39,024 nucleotides of DNA from JBOFZL01 sp051655155 (GCA_051655155.1 JBOFZL010000016.1:1-39024), one strand, 5' to 3'. Shown: positions 15,997 to 24,804, counted from the first letter of the stretch. Notes: generated by a model from the sequence alone, not told the origin. Program-made: numbers and translations.

Positions 15997-17208
15997 CTAA
16001 ATAATCACTTTCAATTCTTTTAGCTCTGAAATCTTATCTTCAGAATATCCTATGCTCTTTAATATATCAGCTGAATGCTGTCCTACACATGGTGCATTTT
16101 CATAATTTTTTATTCCCATAGTTTCAAATCTTACAGGTGTATCTACTAAGATACCCTCATTTCCATTGGCATACTTGGTTTTAAATAGATAGTTGTTAGC
16201 CCAAGCCTGCTCATCAGAAAGGAGATCATCACAACTTTGCAATTTTTCCGATGGCAAATCAGCCTCTTCAAGAAGCGCTGACCACTCATCTCTATTTTTC
16301 TTAAGCATTTCATTTTCAACTAAACTTACCAATTCTTCCACATTATTACTTACTGACGCCATGGTGTTAAACTTATCATTCTCAATTAAGTCTTCTCGAT
16401 TAATAACATTACAAAATTTCGGAAACCAAGCATTATATTGGATTAATGCTAATTGTATCCACTTTCCATCTTTACATTGATAGGTTGTCATAAGCGGGTT
16501 ATTAGGTTGCTTTCTTGAAAGTGGCATTTTATTTCCATATTGTGCCGTAGTAATCATTAATCCCATACCAAACATTGCTGCGTGGAATAAGCTCAAGGTT
16601 ACTCTTTCTCCCTTTCCAGTTTTAGCCTGTCTATAAAGAGCTGCCAAAACTCCCGCAGCTAACCCCATACCAGCATAATGATCTCCAAAACCTGCTGCAG
16701 TGTTTGCTGGAGAAGTTCCTTTCTCCATAAGCGACATACTTACTCCACCTCTTGCAAAATAAGCTGTATAATCAAATCCAGGCTTATCCTTTAGAGGTCC
16801 TTCTTCTCCATACCCAAGAATATGAGCATGAATTAGCTTTGGAAACTTATCTTTAAGTTGATGGTAAGATAGACCACTTTTCGCCAAAGATTGCTCCCTA
16901 ATATTAGTCACAAATACATCAGCCTCAGAGAGGAGTTTAAATAATATTTCCATCCCTTCCTTACTTTTAATATCTAAGGCAATACCTTTCTTGTTGCCAT
17001 TTTCCAACTCAAACATCGGATTTTCTTCTGCCGTCATAGGAGAATTGAAAGTTCTTCCCATCACTCTTATAGCATCCCCTGTTGTACCTTCAACTTTAAT
17101 AACTTCTGCTCCCCAATCTGCCAATAATTTACTGCAACTTGGTGCAGCCACATAGGTAGCCAATTCTACCACCTTAACTCCGCTTAGCATTAAATTTTGT
17201 GATTCCAT
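15997..17208 (-). CDS. hadA: Family III CoA-transferase for 2-hydroxyacid activation
   Basis: This 403-residue CaiB/BaiF-type CoA-transferase moves CoA from the product acyl-CoA to the (R)-2-hydroxyacid, giving the dehydratase substrate and releasing the fermentation acid. The N-terminal Rossmann part contains LSGVKVVELATYVAAPSCSK and DWGAEVIKVE. The catalytic Asp lies in KPGFDYTAYFARGG at about residue 146. It could equally be called FldA if the substrate is aromatic. The ATG follows a good AAGGAGG. It is the first intact gene of the operon, 65 bases after the broken transporter. Confidence 0.92.
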   Translation of the reverse strand: MESQNLMLSGVKVVELATYVAAPSCSKLLADWGAEVIKVEGTTGDAIRVMGRTFNSPMTAEENPMFELENGNKKGIALDIKSKEGMEILFKLLSEADVFVTNIREQSLAKSGLSYHQLKDKFPKLIHAHILGYGEEGPLKDKPGFDYTAYFARGGVSMSLMEKGTSPANTAAGFGDHYAGMGLAAGVLAALYRQAKTGKGERVTLSLFHAAMFGMGLMITTAQYGNKMPLSRKQPNNPLMTTYQCKDGKWIQLALIQYNAWFPKFCNVINREDLIENDKFNTMASVSNNVEELVSLVENEMLKKNRDEWSALLEEADLPSEKLQSCDDLLSDEQAWANNYLFKTKYANGNEGILVDTPVRFETMGIKNYENAPCVGQHSADILKSIGYSEDKISELKELKVII

Positions 17209-17273
17209 ATAAATTCCTCCTTATATAATAATTAAAATATTTAAGTGCTATTACACCTATTATAAATTTAACT

Positions 17274-17778
17274 TTAGTCATTTAAGATTTCCGCTTCTTT
17301 TAAAGCTTTAAATCTTCTATTTTTAGCTCCTCCAACCACTATACAAGGTAGTATAACCGCAAATATTCCTATCCCACCTATATTACACCTGTCAATATTA
17401 CTCCTAGTCCATAAGGTAGTCCCCATTCCTTCATCAAAGAAGCTGAGTCTGCTATAGTACCACCTGTTGCCAAAATTACAATCATCAGATAACATACCTC
17501 AAATAAGTTTGCAAAAATTTTATCATAAGGTTCATACATCTTAATTGCCCAAGAACGATAATTGTAAACCTTGTGATTCTTTGCCATAATCAATGACTCT
17601 CTATAAGAACATCCCAAAATTATCATAGAAATTATTGGCAAAAAATACTCATCCATCCATGTTTTACGAAGAAATTTACCTCTTGACTTCCCGTTGCAAA
17701 CCCTCCTCCAACATGAGTTTCAAACCATACAGCTGCCACTGAAAAAGATGCTAATATGGATTTTTTGCTACATCTCAT
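17274..17778 (-). pseudogene. Broken YkvI-like membrane transporter gene
   Basis: The remnant starts at an ATG at 17778 after GGAGG. It reads an N-terminal segment ending WFETHVGGGFATGSQEVNFF, typical of the YkvI family (APC-superfamily membrane proteins of about 350 residues). At the A6 run 17640-17645 (T6 in the gene) the frame is lost. Restoring one T joins MSIF to LPIISMI, and the second piece continues to about 17378. A tag codon and another frame change follow, then a third piece with FAVILPCIVVGG and a charged tail. Only about 168 codons remain, so a large internal deletion is likely besides the homopolymer frameshift. It is the first cistron after the sigma-54 promoter. Confidence 0.8.
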
Positions 17779-17828
17779 AATAATACCTCCATTCCAAATC
17801 ACAATTATATGTATCTTACATATATAAT

Positions 17829-17846
17829 CTGCAAGTTTCATGCCAA
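17829..17846 (-). promoter_or_regulatory. Sigma-54 promoter of the had operon
   Basis: The minus strand reads TTGGCATGAAACTTGCAG: the -24 GG (17844-17843) and -12 GC (17832-17831) are separated by exactly 10 bases, and most of the TGGCAC-N5-TTGC consensus matches. Transcription should start near 17820, about 40 bases before the broken transporter's ATG. A sigma-54 activator gene lies directly upstream, and candidate activator sites are 140-170 bases upstream of the -24 element, the normal distance for enhancer-type activation. Confidence 0.88.
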
Positions 17847-17976
17847 CTTTTCAAAAAACTTTTTTATTTTCAAAAAAAAAAGATAGCTATTCATTTAACA
17901 ATGCTATGATAAGGTTTTCATCGTTAAAAAAATAATATCCGTTTTATTGTTTTTTAACTACGCTCTTGACTTACTC

Positions 17977-18018
17977 TTGCATTATGCAACAATAAAAAAC
18001 AACCCTTGCATTGTGCAA
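17977..18018. promoter_or_regulatory. Paired TTGCA palindromes, likely activator (UAS) sites
   Basis: TTGCATTATGCAA at 17977-17989 is a perfect palindrome around its central T. TTGCATTGTGCAA at 18006-18018 differs by one base. Their centres are 29 bp apart, close to three helical turns. A further half-site, TTGCAA, is at 18026-18031. They lie upstream of the sigma-54 promoter and are the best candidates for binding by the Fis-type HTH of the adjacent regulator. An A/T-rich imperfect inverted repeat (17923-17936 with 17946-17958) between them and the promoter might aid DNA bending. Confidence 0.7.
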
Positions 18019-18027
18019 TGGTTGTTT
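17990..18027 (-). terminator. Terminator of the sigma-54 regulator gene
   Basis: AAACAACC (18020-18027 read on the minus strand) pairs with GGTTGTTT (18004-17997). The inner TTGCA/TGCAA arms extend the stem, giving about 13 pairs with one mismatch and a 3-base loop, followed by T residues on the minus strand. It begins 9 bases after the regulator stop. The inner stem is the second TTGCA palindrome, so the same bases appear to serve as terminator and activator site. Confidence 0.75.
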
Positions 18028-18036
18028 GCAATTATT

Positions 18037-19473
18037 TTAATCCTTATTAAGCTTTATATCCCCTCGCTTAACCTTTCTGTATATTGTACAAGGATCAATG
18101 CCTATACTAGCAGCCGCCCTGTGAATACTCCCATGTTTCTTTATTGCCTCTTCAATCATTCTTTGTTCCAATATTCTAACAGCTTCATTTAAAGTTATAT
18201 TCTTATCTATATCTATAGAGTAGCTTGAAGATGTATTCTCATTTCCCTCAAATATCTTTACAGCATTATTGCCGTTATCTTTCTCATCTAAAAGTTCTAA
18301 TGAATCTAAATTCATTATCATCTTAAATTGATCCAGAGATACATTATCTTTAACAGATAAGACTACCACTCTCTCCATTATATTTTTTAGTTCTCTAACA
18401 TTACCCCTCCATTCATTATTTTCTATTAATGTTTCTACCTCTGAAGATAACTTAATATTCCGATAATACTTTTTATTGAACAAACCCAAAAAATATCTTG
18501 CCATAGGAACAATATCGTCACGTCTTTCTCTTAATGCTGGTATCCTTATAGGTATTACATTAAGTCTATAATATAGATCTTGTCTAAATTTTTCAGGATT
18601 TTTTACCTCATCCACAGTTTTATTCGTTGCACATATATATCTAATATCTACCTTCTTAGGAGTATTTGAACCTACTTTTGTAAACTCATTTTCCTGTATA
18701 ACTCTGAGTAGTTTTTTTTGCATCTCATAACCTAATTCCCCTATTTCATCTAAAAATAGAGTTCCTCCATTAGCTCTTTCGATTATTCCAACTTTACCTG
18801 TTTTTTTTGCACCTGTAAACGAACCCTCTTCATATCCAAAAAACTCTGATTCAATAAGTTCAGACGGTATCGCCCCACAGTTAACAGCTATGAAGCATTT
18901 ATCTTGTCTAGCACTATTTCTATGGACATACCTTGCTAAAACCTCTTTGCCCACCCCTGTCTCTCCAGTTACGAATATTGACGAGTCTGACATTGAAGCT
19001 CTATTCACAATTGATTTTAGCTTATTCATTTCAGAACTAATACTGGTATATTCATCTTCATCCTCAATAGCCTCATCACTACCTGACTCATTTTTAGATC
19101 CTATAGCTTTAAATATAGAAATATTTCTACCTACCAAAATTCCACCTTTAAATACATTTTCATTAGTCCACATAGGAATTGCTGTAAAAGCTACTACCTT
19201 ACCTGAAGGGTAAACAATATTTTTATAAACCTTTTTTCGTTTATCTAGCAACATATTAATTATAGGATCAGAAACAAGTCCCATTTTAACAATCTCATCT
19301 ATAGTTTTACCTATAACATTTGAACGTTTAAAGGGAAGAATATCATCACATATACTATTCATCTCTACTATAGTTCCATTTTTATCAAACATAACAATAG
19401 CTTCATCAATATGTTCAACTATATCTACTGCATTGGTTTCATCAAAGTCATTCCATCGATAAAAAATTTCCAC
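18037..19473 (-). CDS. Sigma-54-dependent activator, PAS-AAA+-Fis
   Basis: This 478-residue enhancer-binding protein has a PAS-like sensor at about residues 15-120 (HIDEAIVMFDKNGTIVEMNS). Its AAA+ domain (about 145-375) has Walker A GETGVGKE at 170-177, the sigma-54-contacting loop GSFTGA at 217-222, Walker B TLFLDEIGE near 238-246, and the arginine-finger region RQDLYYRLN at 297-305. A Fis-type HTH follows at about 430-470 (HRAAASIGIDPCTIYRKVKR). It is expected to activate the had operon promoter. The signal, perhaps a branched-chain 2-oxoacid or amino acid sensed by PAS, is unknown. The start is a GTG 7 bases after GGAGG. Confidence 0.93.
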   Translation of the reverse strand: MEIFYRWNDFDETNAVDIVEHIDEAIVMFDKNGTIVEMNSICDDILPFKRSNVIGKTIDEIVKMGLVSDPIINMLLDKRKKVYKNIVYPSGKVVAFTAIPMWTNENVFKGGILVGRNISIFKAIGSKNESGSDEAIEDEDEYTSISSEMNKLKSIVNRASMSDSSIFVTGETGVGKEVLARYVHRNSARQDKCFIAVNCGAIPSELIESEFFGYEEGSFTGAKKTGKVGIIERANGGTLFLDEIGELGYEMQKKLLRVIQENEFTKVGSNTPKKVDIRYICATNKTVDEVKNPEKFRQDLYYRLNVIPIRIPALRERRDDIVPMARYFLGLFNKKYYRNIKLSSEVETLIENNEWRGNVRELKNIMERVVVLSVKDNVSLDQFKMIMNLDSLELLDEKDNGNNAVKIFEGNENTSSSYSIDIDKNITLNEAVRILEQRMIEEAIKKHGSIHRAAASIGIDPCTIYRKVKRGDIKLNKD

Positions 19474-19830
19474 ATTTCCACCTCCTAACTTTTAAACTTG
19501 TAAAAATATAAGTTTAAATCTTGCAAATTGTTTTTATATCATATAAGCATCAATATCTTGTCAACTTTAGCCATAGTGTAATTCTACTTTAATTTCAAAA
19601 AAAAAGCAAATCTGTATTTTATCAAACCCTAACAACCTAAAATCAGCAACTCAATTAAATATACAGCATTATAAAAAATTAAAAACAAACAAAATATACT
19701 TATTTTAATATGCGAACTACTATTCGGAAAATCTATTTTTATATAACAAAATAACTAAACATCCAAAAATATAGCCATAAAACGCTTTATAAAATTAAAA
19801 AAAAGAATATAATAAACTTAAGGAGGTTAT
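19474..19830. other. A/T-rich divergent intergenic region
   Basis: These 357 bases separate the sigma-54 regulator from the hydrolase gene on the other strand. I see no gene, no clear -24/-12 element and no convincing terminator. The promoters of both flanking genes must lie here, but the composition is too A/T-rich to pick hexamers with confidence. Confidence 0.5.
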
Positions 19831-20700
19831 ATGAAAAAAATACTACTACTTATAATTATTATATTCCCCCTAATTTTTATAACTGCTTGTCAAGAAAAGT
19901 CTAGTATTTCCGGAGAATTTCAGATACATATAATAGATGTTGGTCAAGGAGATTCTACCTTGTTAATAACCCCAGAGGGAGAAACTATACTTATAGATAC
20001 AGGTTCTTACAAAAATTATGACAAACTAAAAGCTTATCTCTTTGGCTTAGGCATAACAAAATTTAACAAGCTAATTGCTACACATCCTGATTCTGACCAT
20101 ATTGGCTCGATGGCTGAAATTATTAAAGATTTTGATGTAGATGAATTCTATATGCCAGATAAAACCCATCCGTCAACCAGTTTTGATTTAATGGTTGAAG
20201 AGTTAACAAAAAAATCAATACCCATAAATATTTCCTATGCGAATGATAAAATTCAACTTTCCCAAAGTGTGGAAGGAATATTTCTATCACCATATAATCA
20301 ATTCTACAAAGAAAACAATCTTTATTCATTGGTTCTTTATATTAAATATAATGACACAACTTTTTTATTTATGGGAGATGCAGAAGAAGAAAATGAATAT
20401 GAGATTTTAAGCCAATATCCTTCACTACACGCAGATTTTATTAAATTGGGACATCACGGAAGTAAGAGTTCTTCAAGTAGAACCTTTATAGAACATGTTT
20501 CACCATATATATCTGTAATATCTGTTGGTAAGAAAAATGACTTTGGACATCCTCACAAAGAAGTAGTAAGTTTACTTGAAGAGCTTAAAATACCATTATA
20601 TAGAACTGACGAACAAGAAAGCATAGTTTTTTTAAGTAACGGAAAATCTGTATACTCGAATAAAGAGCATTCTGGTAGCTATAAATCAGGAAATGAATAG
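19831..20700 (+). CDS. ComEC-like metallo-beta-lactamase-fold hydrolase, lipoprotein
   Basis: This 289-residue protein has a signal peptide ending in a lipobox (FITAC, Cys20), so it should be anchored on the outer face of the membrane. The MBL fold shows IDVGQGDST at 35-43, the metal-binding HPDSDH at 85-90, FMGDAEEENE, and LGHHGSKSS. It resembles the hydrolase domain of the competence protein ComEC, found as stand-alone secreted proteins in Firmicutes. Nuclease activity is possible but unproven. A DUF3006 gene follows 8 bases downstream, a common pairing. Confidence 0.85.
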   Translation: MKKILLLIIIIFPLIFITACQEKSSISGEFQIHIIDVGQGDSTLLITPEGETILIDTGSYKNYDKLKAYLFGLGITKFNKLIATHPDSDHIGSMAEIIKDFDVDEFYMPDKTHPSTSFDLMVEELTKKSIPINISYANDKIQLSQSVEGIFLSPYNQFYKENNLYSLVLYIKYNDTTFLFMGDAEEENEYEILSQYPSLHADFIKLGHHGSKSSSSRTFIEHVSPYISVISVGKKNDFGHPHKEVVSLLEELKIPLYRTDEQESIVFLSNGKSVYSNKEHSGSYKSGNE

Positions 20701-20708
20701 GAGAAAAT

Positions 20709-20882
20709 ATGATAAAAATAGGAACAATCGACAGATTTGAACAAGGTGTAGATTCATACTTTGCCATAATAGAATTAGATAACCGAGAGTTGCTAATAAT
20801 AGAAAAAAGCCTTCTCCCTAAAGACTCAAAAGAGGGAGATAGGCTAATTTTAGATGAATTTAATAACATTTCAACCCCATAA
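20709..20882 (+). CDS. Small DUF3006-family protein
   Basis: This 57-residue frame begins MIKIGTIDRFEQGVDSYFAI, has an ELDNRELLIIEKSLLP middle and a KEGDRLILDE segment, and ends in TAA. The pattern is that of DUF3006, a short beta-rich domain often encoded beside ComEC-like hydrolases. AGGAG at 20699-20703 overlaps the stop of the hydrolase gene and sits 5 bases before the ATG, indicating co-translation. Function is unknown. Confidence 0.82.
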   Translation: MIKIGTIDRFEQGVDSYFAIIELDNRELLIIEKSLLPKDSKEGDRLILDEFNNISTP

Positions 20883-20918
20883 AAGTAGATTATAGCTCAA
20901 TATTACTACAAATTCTTT

Positions 20919-21977
20919 CTACTTCCCTTGTGGAATTGTAGGAATTACCGTATCTGAAAAACTTAACATATTAGTATAAATCTTATTAGAAGTTTCTATA
21001 ATTGAAAACATAAGTGCCGCTCCGCTGCCTTCGCCCAAACGCATATTCATATGAAGCACAGCCTCTAACCCAAGATAATCCAATGCAGTTTTTGATGCAG
21101 GCTCTGCTGACATATGTGAAGCTATAACATAGTCCATAGATAATGGATTAAGTAGCTTTGCTATTATTGCTCCTGCATAAGATATGAAACCATCTAAAAC
21201 AACAGGTATTCGTCTGGATGCACAAGCTAATATAGTTCCTGTAATTCCTCCAATCTCAAACCCTCCCACTTTAGCTAAAATATCTATGCCATCTTCCTTA
21301 TTAGGGTTGTTAACCTTAATGGCTTTTTCTATTACTTTAATTTTATTAGACAGACCTTCTGGTAAAGTTCCTGCTCCAAGACCTGTAACCTCAGTAACCT
21401 CTTTACCTGTAACCACTGCTATTATTGCACTTGATGGAGTTGTATTACATATACCCATCTCTCCAACTCCAATTACCTTAGCACCTTCATCTATGACTTT
21501 ATTAGCCATCTCTATTCCCACTTCTATAGCTCTTACTGCTTCCTCCCTTGTCATAGCTGGTCCTTTGGACATATTATTTGTCCCTTTACTTATCTTCTTA
21601 TCAATAATACCTTCTAAAACCTTATCAGTATTTATCCCTACATCCACAGCTACAACTTTTGCGTTATACTGCTTTGATATTATACCTATGGAACATCCCC
21701 CATTCACATAGTTAGGAAAATGATCTGCTGTTACACTCTGTGGCTGAACACTTATCCCCTCTTCATGAACTCCATGATCTCCTGCATAAGCAAGTACAAC
21801 CTTCGCCTCTGTATCAAAGAAATGTTGCCCGTAAATTCCTGCCAATTTAATAGATAAATCCTCCATCACTCCCAAACTACCTGGTGGTTTAAGTAAATTT
21901 TCCTGTCTCTTAAAAGCAAACTCCATAGCCTCTTCATCTAACTTTGTAATACTTTCTAAAGTTTTCTCCAGTAACAT
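20919..21977 (-). CDS. cobT: Nicotinate-nucleotide:dimethylbenzimidazole phosphoribosyltransferase
   Basis: This 352-residue CobT makes alpha-ribazole phosphate from nicotinate mononucleotide and a benzimidazole base, the lower-ligand step of cobalamin assembly. The catalytic Glu316 lies in MRLGEGSGAALMF, matching Glu317 of Salmonella CobT. Other conserved parts are FKRQENLLKPPGSLG, YAGDHGVHEEGIS and GEMGICNTTPSSAI. It stands alone here, with no other cob gene in the window. It follows a glycosyltransferase gene by 10 bases, so the two are probably co-transcribed although their functions seem unrelated. Confidence 0.96.
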   Translation of the reverse strand: MLLEKTLESITKLDEEAMEFAFKRQENLLKPPGSLGVMEDLSIKLAGIYGQHFFDTEAKVVLAYAGDHGVHEEGISVQPQSVTADHFPNYVNGGCSIGIISKQYNAKVVAVDVGINTDKVLEGIIDKKISKGTNNMSKGPAMTREEAVRAIEVGIEMANKVIDEGAKVIGVGEMGICNTTPSSAIIAVVTGKEVTEVTGLGAGTLPEGLSNKIKVIEKAIKVNNPNKEDGIDILAKVGGFEIGGITGTILACASRRIPVVLDGFISYAGAIIAKLLNPLSMDYVIASHMSAEPASKTALDYLGLEAVLHMNMRLGEGSGAALMFSIIETSNKIYTNMLSFSDTVIPTIPQGK

Positions 21978-21987
21978 CTTACCCCTC

Positions 21988-23259
21988 CTACTTTGTTATC
22001 TTTAAATTTTTAATATATTTACTTTGCAACCTAAGGCTTTTCTTTACCCCTCTTGCTGCTTTTTTCGCCATTACTATAGGTTTACGCATCAATTTATTTT
22101 CATCTTTATAATTTTCAATAACACTATTATAAAAATCCTCTACATTTCTTCCAAAGTTTTCCAACGAATATTTATCCACACTAAGACTGGCTTTCTTGGA
22201 CATAATTTCATATCTCTCAACATTACTAAAAAGCTCTTTAACATAATCAATAAATTCTTCAGATGTATGGTATGTATAACCATTGATTCCATTTTCTACT
22301 ATACCCTCTAAAACTTCATCATATTTGCAAAGAACAGGCCTGCCACTTCCTAACGCTTCAATGTAAGTAAGTCCTTGAGTTTCACTATTAGATGCACTTA
22401 CAAATATATCTCCCATTTTATAAAACTTATTTATATCTTTTGGATCAACCATACCTGTAAATATAACACTGCCTTCTAAATTATTTACTCTTACCATATT
22501 TTCTAAACTCTTTTTATATGGTCCATCACCTACAATAACCAACACCGCATCTGTAATATCCCCTTTAATCAACTTGAAATTCTTGATAATTTCATCAACA
22601 TTTTTCTCTACACCTAATCTTCCTATGGTTATTATAACCTTTGAACTTTCAGGTATCTTAAACTCTTCCTTAAGAGCATTTATCTCTTCTATTGAAACTT
22701 TGCTTGTAAATCTATCTAAAGAAATTCCAGTGGGTATAATCTTAATATTATTATTTAATCCATAGCTTTCTAAAGACTCTTTTACTTTAAGAGTAGGTGC
22801 AATAATGGCATCCACATTTTTAAGTATTCTTCTAACAATAGTTGATACTGTACGCCTTCCAACCTTGATAGATTTAAAGACATACCCTGTATAATATTCG
22901 TACATAGTATGATAAGTATGAACCGTAGGTATATTTAGTTCATAAGCAATCTTATTTGCGTATATAAAAGTAAAGAATTCTGAATTACTATGAACTATAT
23001 CCGGTTTCCATTCAAGCAACTCCTCTATAAGTACACTCTCATATGGTATAGTACCTCTTACATCAGGATAAATTTTACCTGCATTAAAAGAACGGGCACA
23101 AAATATATCCCCCTCCTTTTTATTATGATGGTCTTGAGATAATGTTAAAACCTTTACATCATGACCATTTTTTTTAAGCTCGTTATATAAATTTCTTACA
23201 GAAATTACAACGCCGTTAACAGAAGGTTCATAAGTATCTGTTGTTAATAGTATCTTCAT
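21988..23259 (-). CDS. GT4-family glycosyltransferase (glycolipid type)
   Basis: This 423-residue GT-B enzyme has the N-terminal TDTYEPSVNGVVISVRNL of the group that includes diacylglycerol glucosyltransferases and mannosyltransferases. The nucleotide-sugar-binding E-x7-E motif is in SETQGLTYIEALGSGRPVL. The C-terminal 30 residues are highly basic (KKAARGVKKSLRL), suitable for binding acidic membrane lipids. A role in glycolipid or lipoteichoic-acid anchor synthesis is inferred. It is divergent from the NamZ-type wall enzyme and upstream of cobT. Confidence 0.85.
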   Translation of the reverse strand: MKILLTTDTYEPSVNGVVISVRNLYNELKKNGHDVKVLTLSQDHHNKKEGDIFCARSFNAGKIYPDVRGTIPYESVLIEELLEWKPDIVHSNSEFFTFIYANKIAYELNIPTVHTYHTMYEYYTGYVFKSIKVGRRTVSTIVRRILKNVDAIIAPTLKVKESLESYGLNNNIKIIPTGISLDRFTSKVSIEEINALKEEFKIPESSKVIITIGRLGVEKNVDEIIKNFKLIKGDITDAVLVIVGDGPYKKSLENMVRVNNLEGSVIFTGMVDPKDINKFYKMGDIFVSASNSETQGLTYIEALGSGRPVLCKYDEVLEGIVENGINGYTYHTSEEFIDYVKELFSNVERYEIMSKKASLSVDKYSLENFGRNVEDFYNSVIENYKDENKLMRKPIVMAKKAARGVKKSLRLQSKYIKNLKITK

Positions 23260-23386
23260 TTTTTCATCCTTTCATTTATAACAATTTAATAACAACCACT
23301 ATCTTATATATATAAAATAAGCTATAATCTAAATAATATTAACCATTGATATTATACTATAAAATAAAGAAAAAGGAGATAAAATA

Positions 23387-24649
23387 ATGAGATATTACAA
23401 AAGAATATTAAGTTTAGCTTTGATTTTTAGCTTTACCAATATAAATATCAATTTTGCAAACAATGACCTTACCTATATTTTTAATGATTTATCACAGGTA
23501 TTATCCACCTATGAACAAAGTAAAACCCCAATAAAGTCCGAACAAGTAATTCTTGGCAACGAAAGAATATTTACTGACCACTCATATCTAATAGATGGTA
23601 AAAAAGTCGGCTTAATAACAAATCAGACAGGAGTAAACTCAAAATTGGAAAAAACTTCCGAAAAACTTATCTCCTATAAAAAATCCAAATTAGTTGCCTT
23701 CTACTCTCCAGAACATGGACTAGATGGAACTGCTACAGCAGGCAAATACATCAGTTCCTATACCGATGCTAAAACAGGTTTGCCTGTCTACAGCCTTTAC
23801 GGCTCTACAAGAGAACCTTCATCCCAAATGCTTGAAGGTATAGATGTGCTCTTATTTGATATGCAAGATATAGGTTCACGAACCTACACATATATTTCAA
23901 CCTTAAACTACGCAATGAAAGCAGCTGCCAAAAATGGTATCCCCATTGTAGTCTTAGATAGGCCAAATCCATTAGGTGGAACCATTGTTGACGGATATGT
24001 AGCAAAGGATAAGTATCTTACCTTCGTTGGCGTTGACAACCTTCCAATCCAACATGGAATGACTGTAGGCGAACTTGCCAAATTCTTTAATAGAAAGATA
24101 AATGCCACATTAGAAGTAGTCCCAATGTCAAATTACAACCGTTCAATGATATGGCAAGACACAGGACTTCCATTTATTCAAACTTCTCCTAATATTCCAA
24201 ATATCACATCAGCTTTTGCCTATATAGCCACAGGCATGGGAGATGGAACCGGCTTTAGTCAAGGCGATAAATTCACATGGGCAGGAATGGATGGTTTAGA
24301 CTCGCAAATATTAGCTGAAAAAATGAATGAACATAACCTTTCAGGTGTAAACTTTACCCCTGAAACAAAAGGCTCAAAAGGTGGAGTGCGACTTAATATT
24401 ACCAACTATAAAACCTTTAATCCAACCAAAACCTGTATATATCTTTTAACCACTGCAAATTCAATTAAACCTTTAACTATCCCTGTTGAAAACAAAGGTG
24501 TAATACCTATGTTTGAGAAACACTTTGGCACAAACTCTTTTGGACTTGCCTTAAAATCAGGTAAAACCGCAGAACAAGTAATAAATGATTATACTCCGGA
24601 GTTAGATATCTTCAAGTTAGAAAGAGTAAAATATTTAATTTATTCATAA
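23387..24649 (+). CDS. namZ: Secreted NamZ-type exo-beta-N-acetylmuramidase (DUF1343)
   Basis: This 420-residue protein has an N-terminal signal peptide (RILSLALIFSFTNI) and a full DUF1343 domain: GLITNQTGVN, FYSPEHGLDG, LLFDMQDIGSRTYTYI, VLDRPNPLGG and PIQHGMTVGEL. The family, founded by B. subtilis NamZ (YbbC), releases MurNAc from peptidoglycan fragments for recycling. No other muropeptide recycling gene is visible nearby. AAAGGAG precedes the ATG, and a strong terminator follows. Confidence 0.87.
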   Translation: MRYYKRILSLALIFSFTNININFANNDLTYIFNDLSQVLSTYEQSKTPIKSEQVILGNERIFTDHSYLIDGKKVGLITNQTGVNSKLEKTSEKLISYKKSKLVAFYSPEHGLDGTATAGKYISSYTDAKTGLPVYSLYGSTREPSSQMLEGIDVLLFDMQDIGSRTYTYISTLNYAMKAAAKNGIPIVVLDRPNPLGGTIVDGYVAKDKYLTFVGVDNLPIQHGMTVGELAKFFNRKINATLEVVPMSNYNRSMIWQDTGLPFIQTSPNIPNITSAFAYIATGMGDGTGFSQGDKFTWAGMDGLDSQILAEKMNEHNLSGVNFTPETKGSKGGVRLNITNYKTFNPTKTCIYLLTTANSIKPLTIPVENKGVIPMFEKHFGTNSFGLALKSGKTAEQVINDYTPELDIFKLERVKYLIYS

Positions 24650-24671
24650 TAATAGTCCTTTATTAATAATG

Positions 24672-24698
24672 ACCACCCGTAGAACGGGTGGTTTTCTT
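24672..24698 (+). terminator. Terminator of the namZ gene
   Basis: ACCACCCGT (24672-24680) and ACGGGTGGT (24684-24692) form a perfect 9-bp GC-rich stem with a 3-base loop, followed by TTTCTTT. It is 22 bases past the stop. Confidence 0.92.
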
Positions 24699-24804
24699 TA
24701 ACCTTATAAGAACTACTTCCCAACTTTACAATGAAGTTTTTATTTATTCTGCTCATAACTAAAAATTTTTTTAAACTACAAGTATAACCTGAGGTTTTCC
24801 TATT

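Noticed and set aside
17209..17273. A second sigma-54 promoter directly before hadA
   Set aside because: No GG-N10-GC pair with flanking consensus is present; hadA must depend on the promoter at 17829-17846 or another one.
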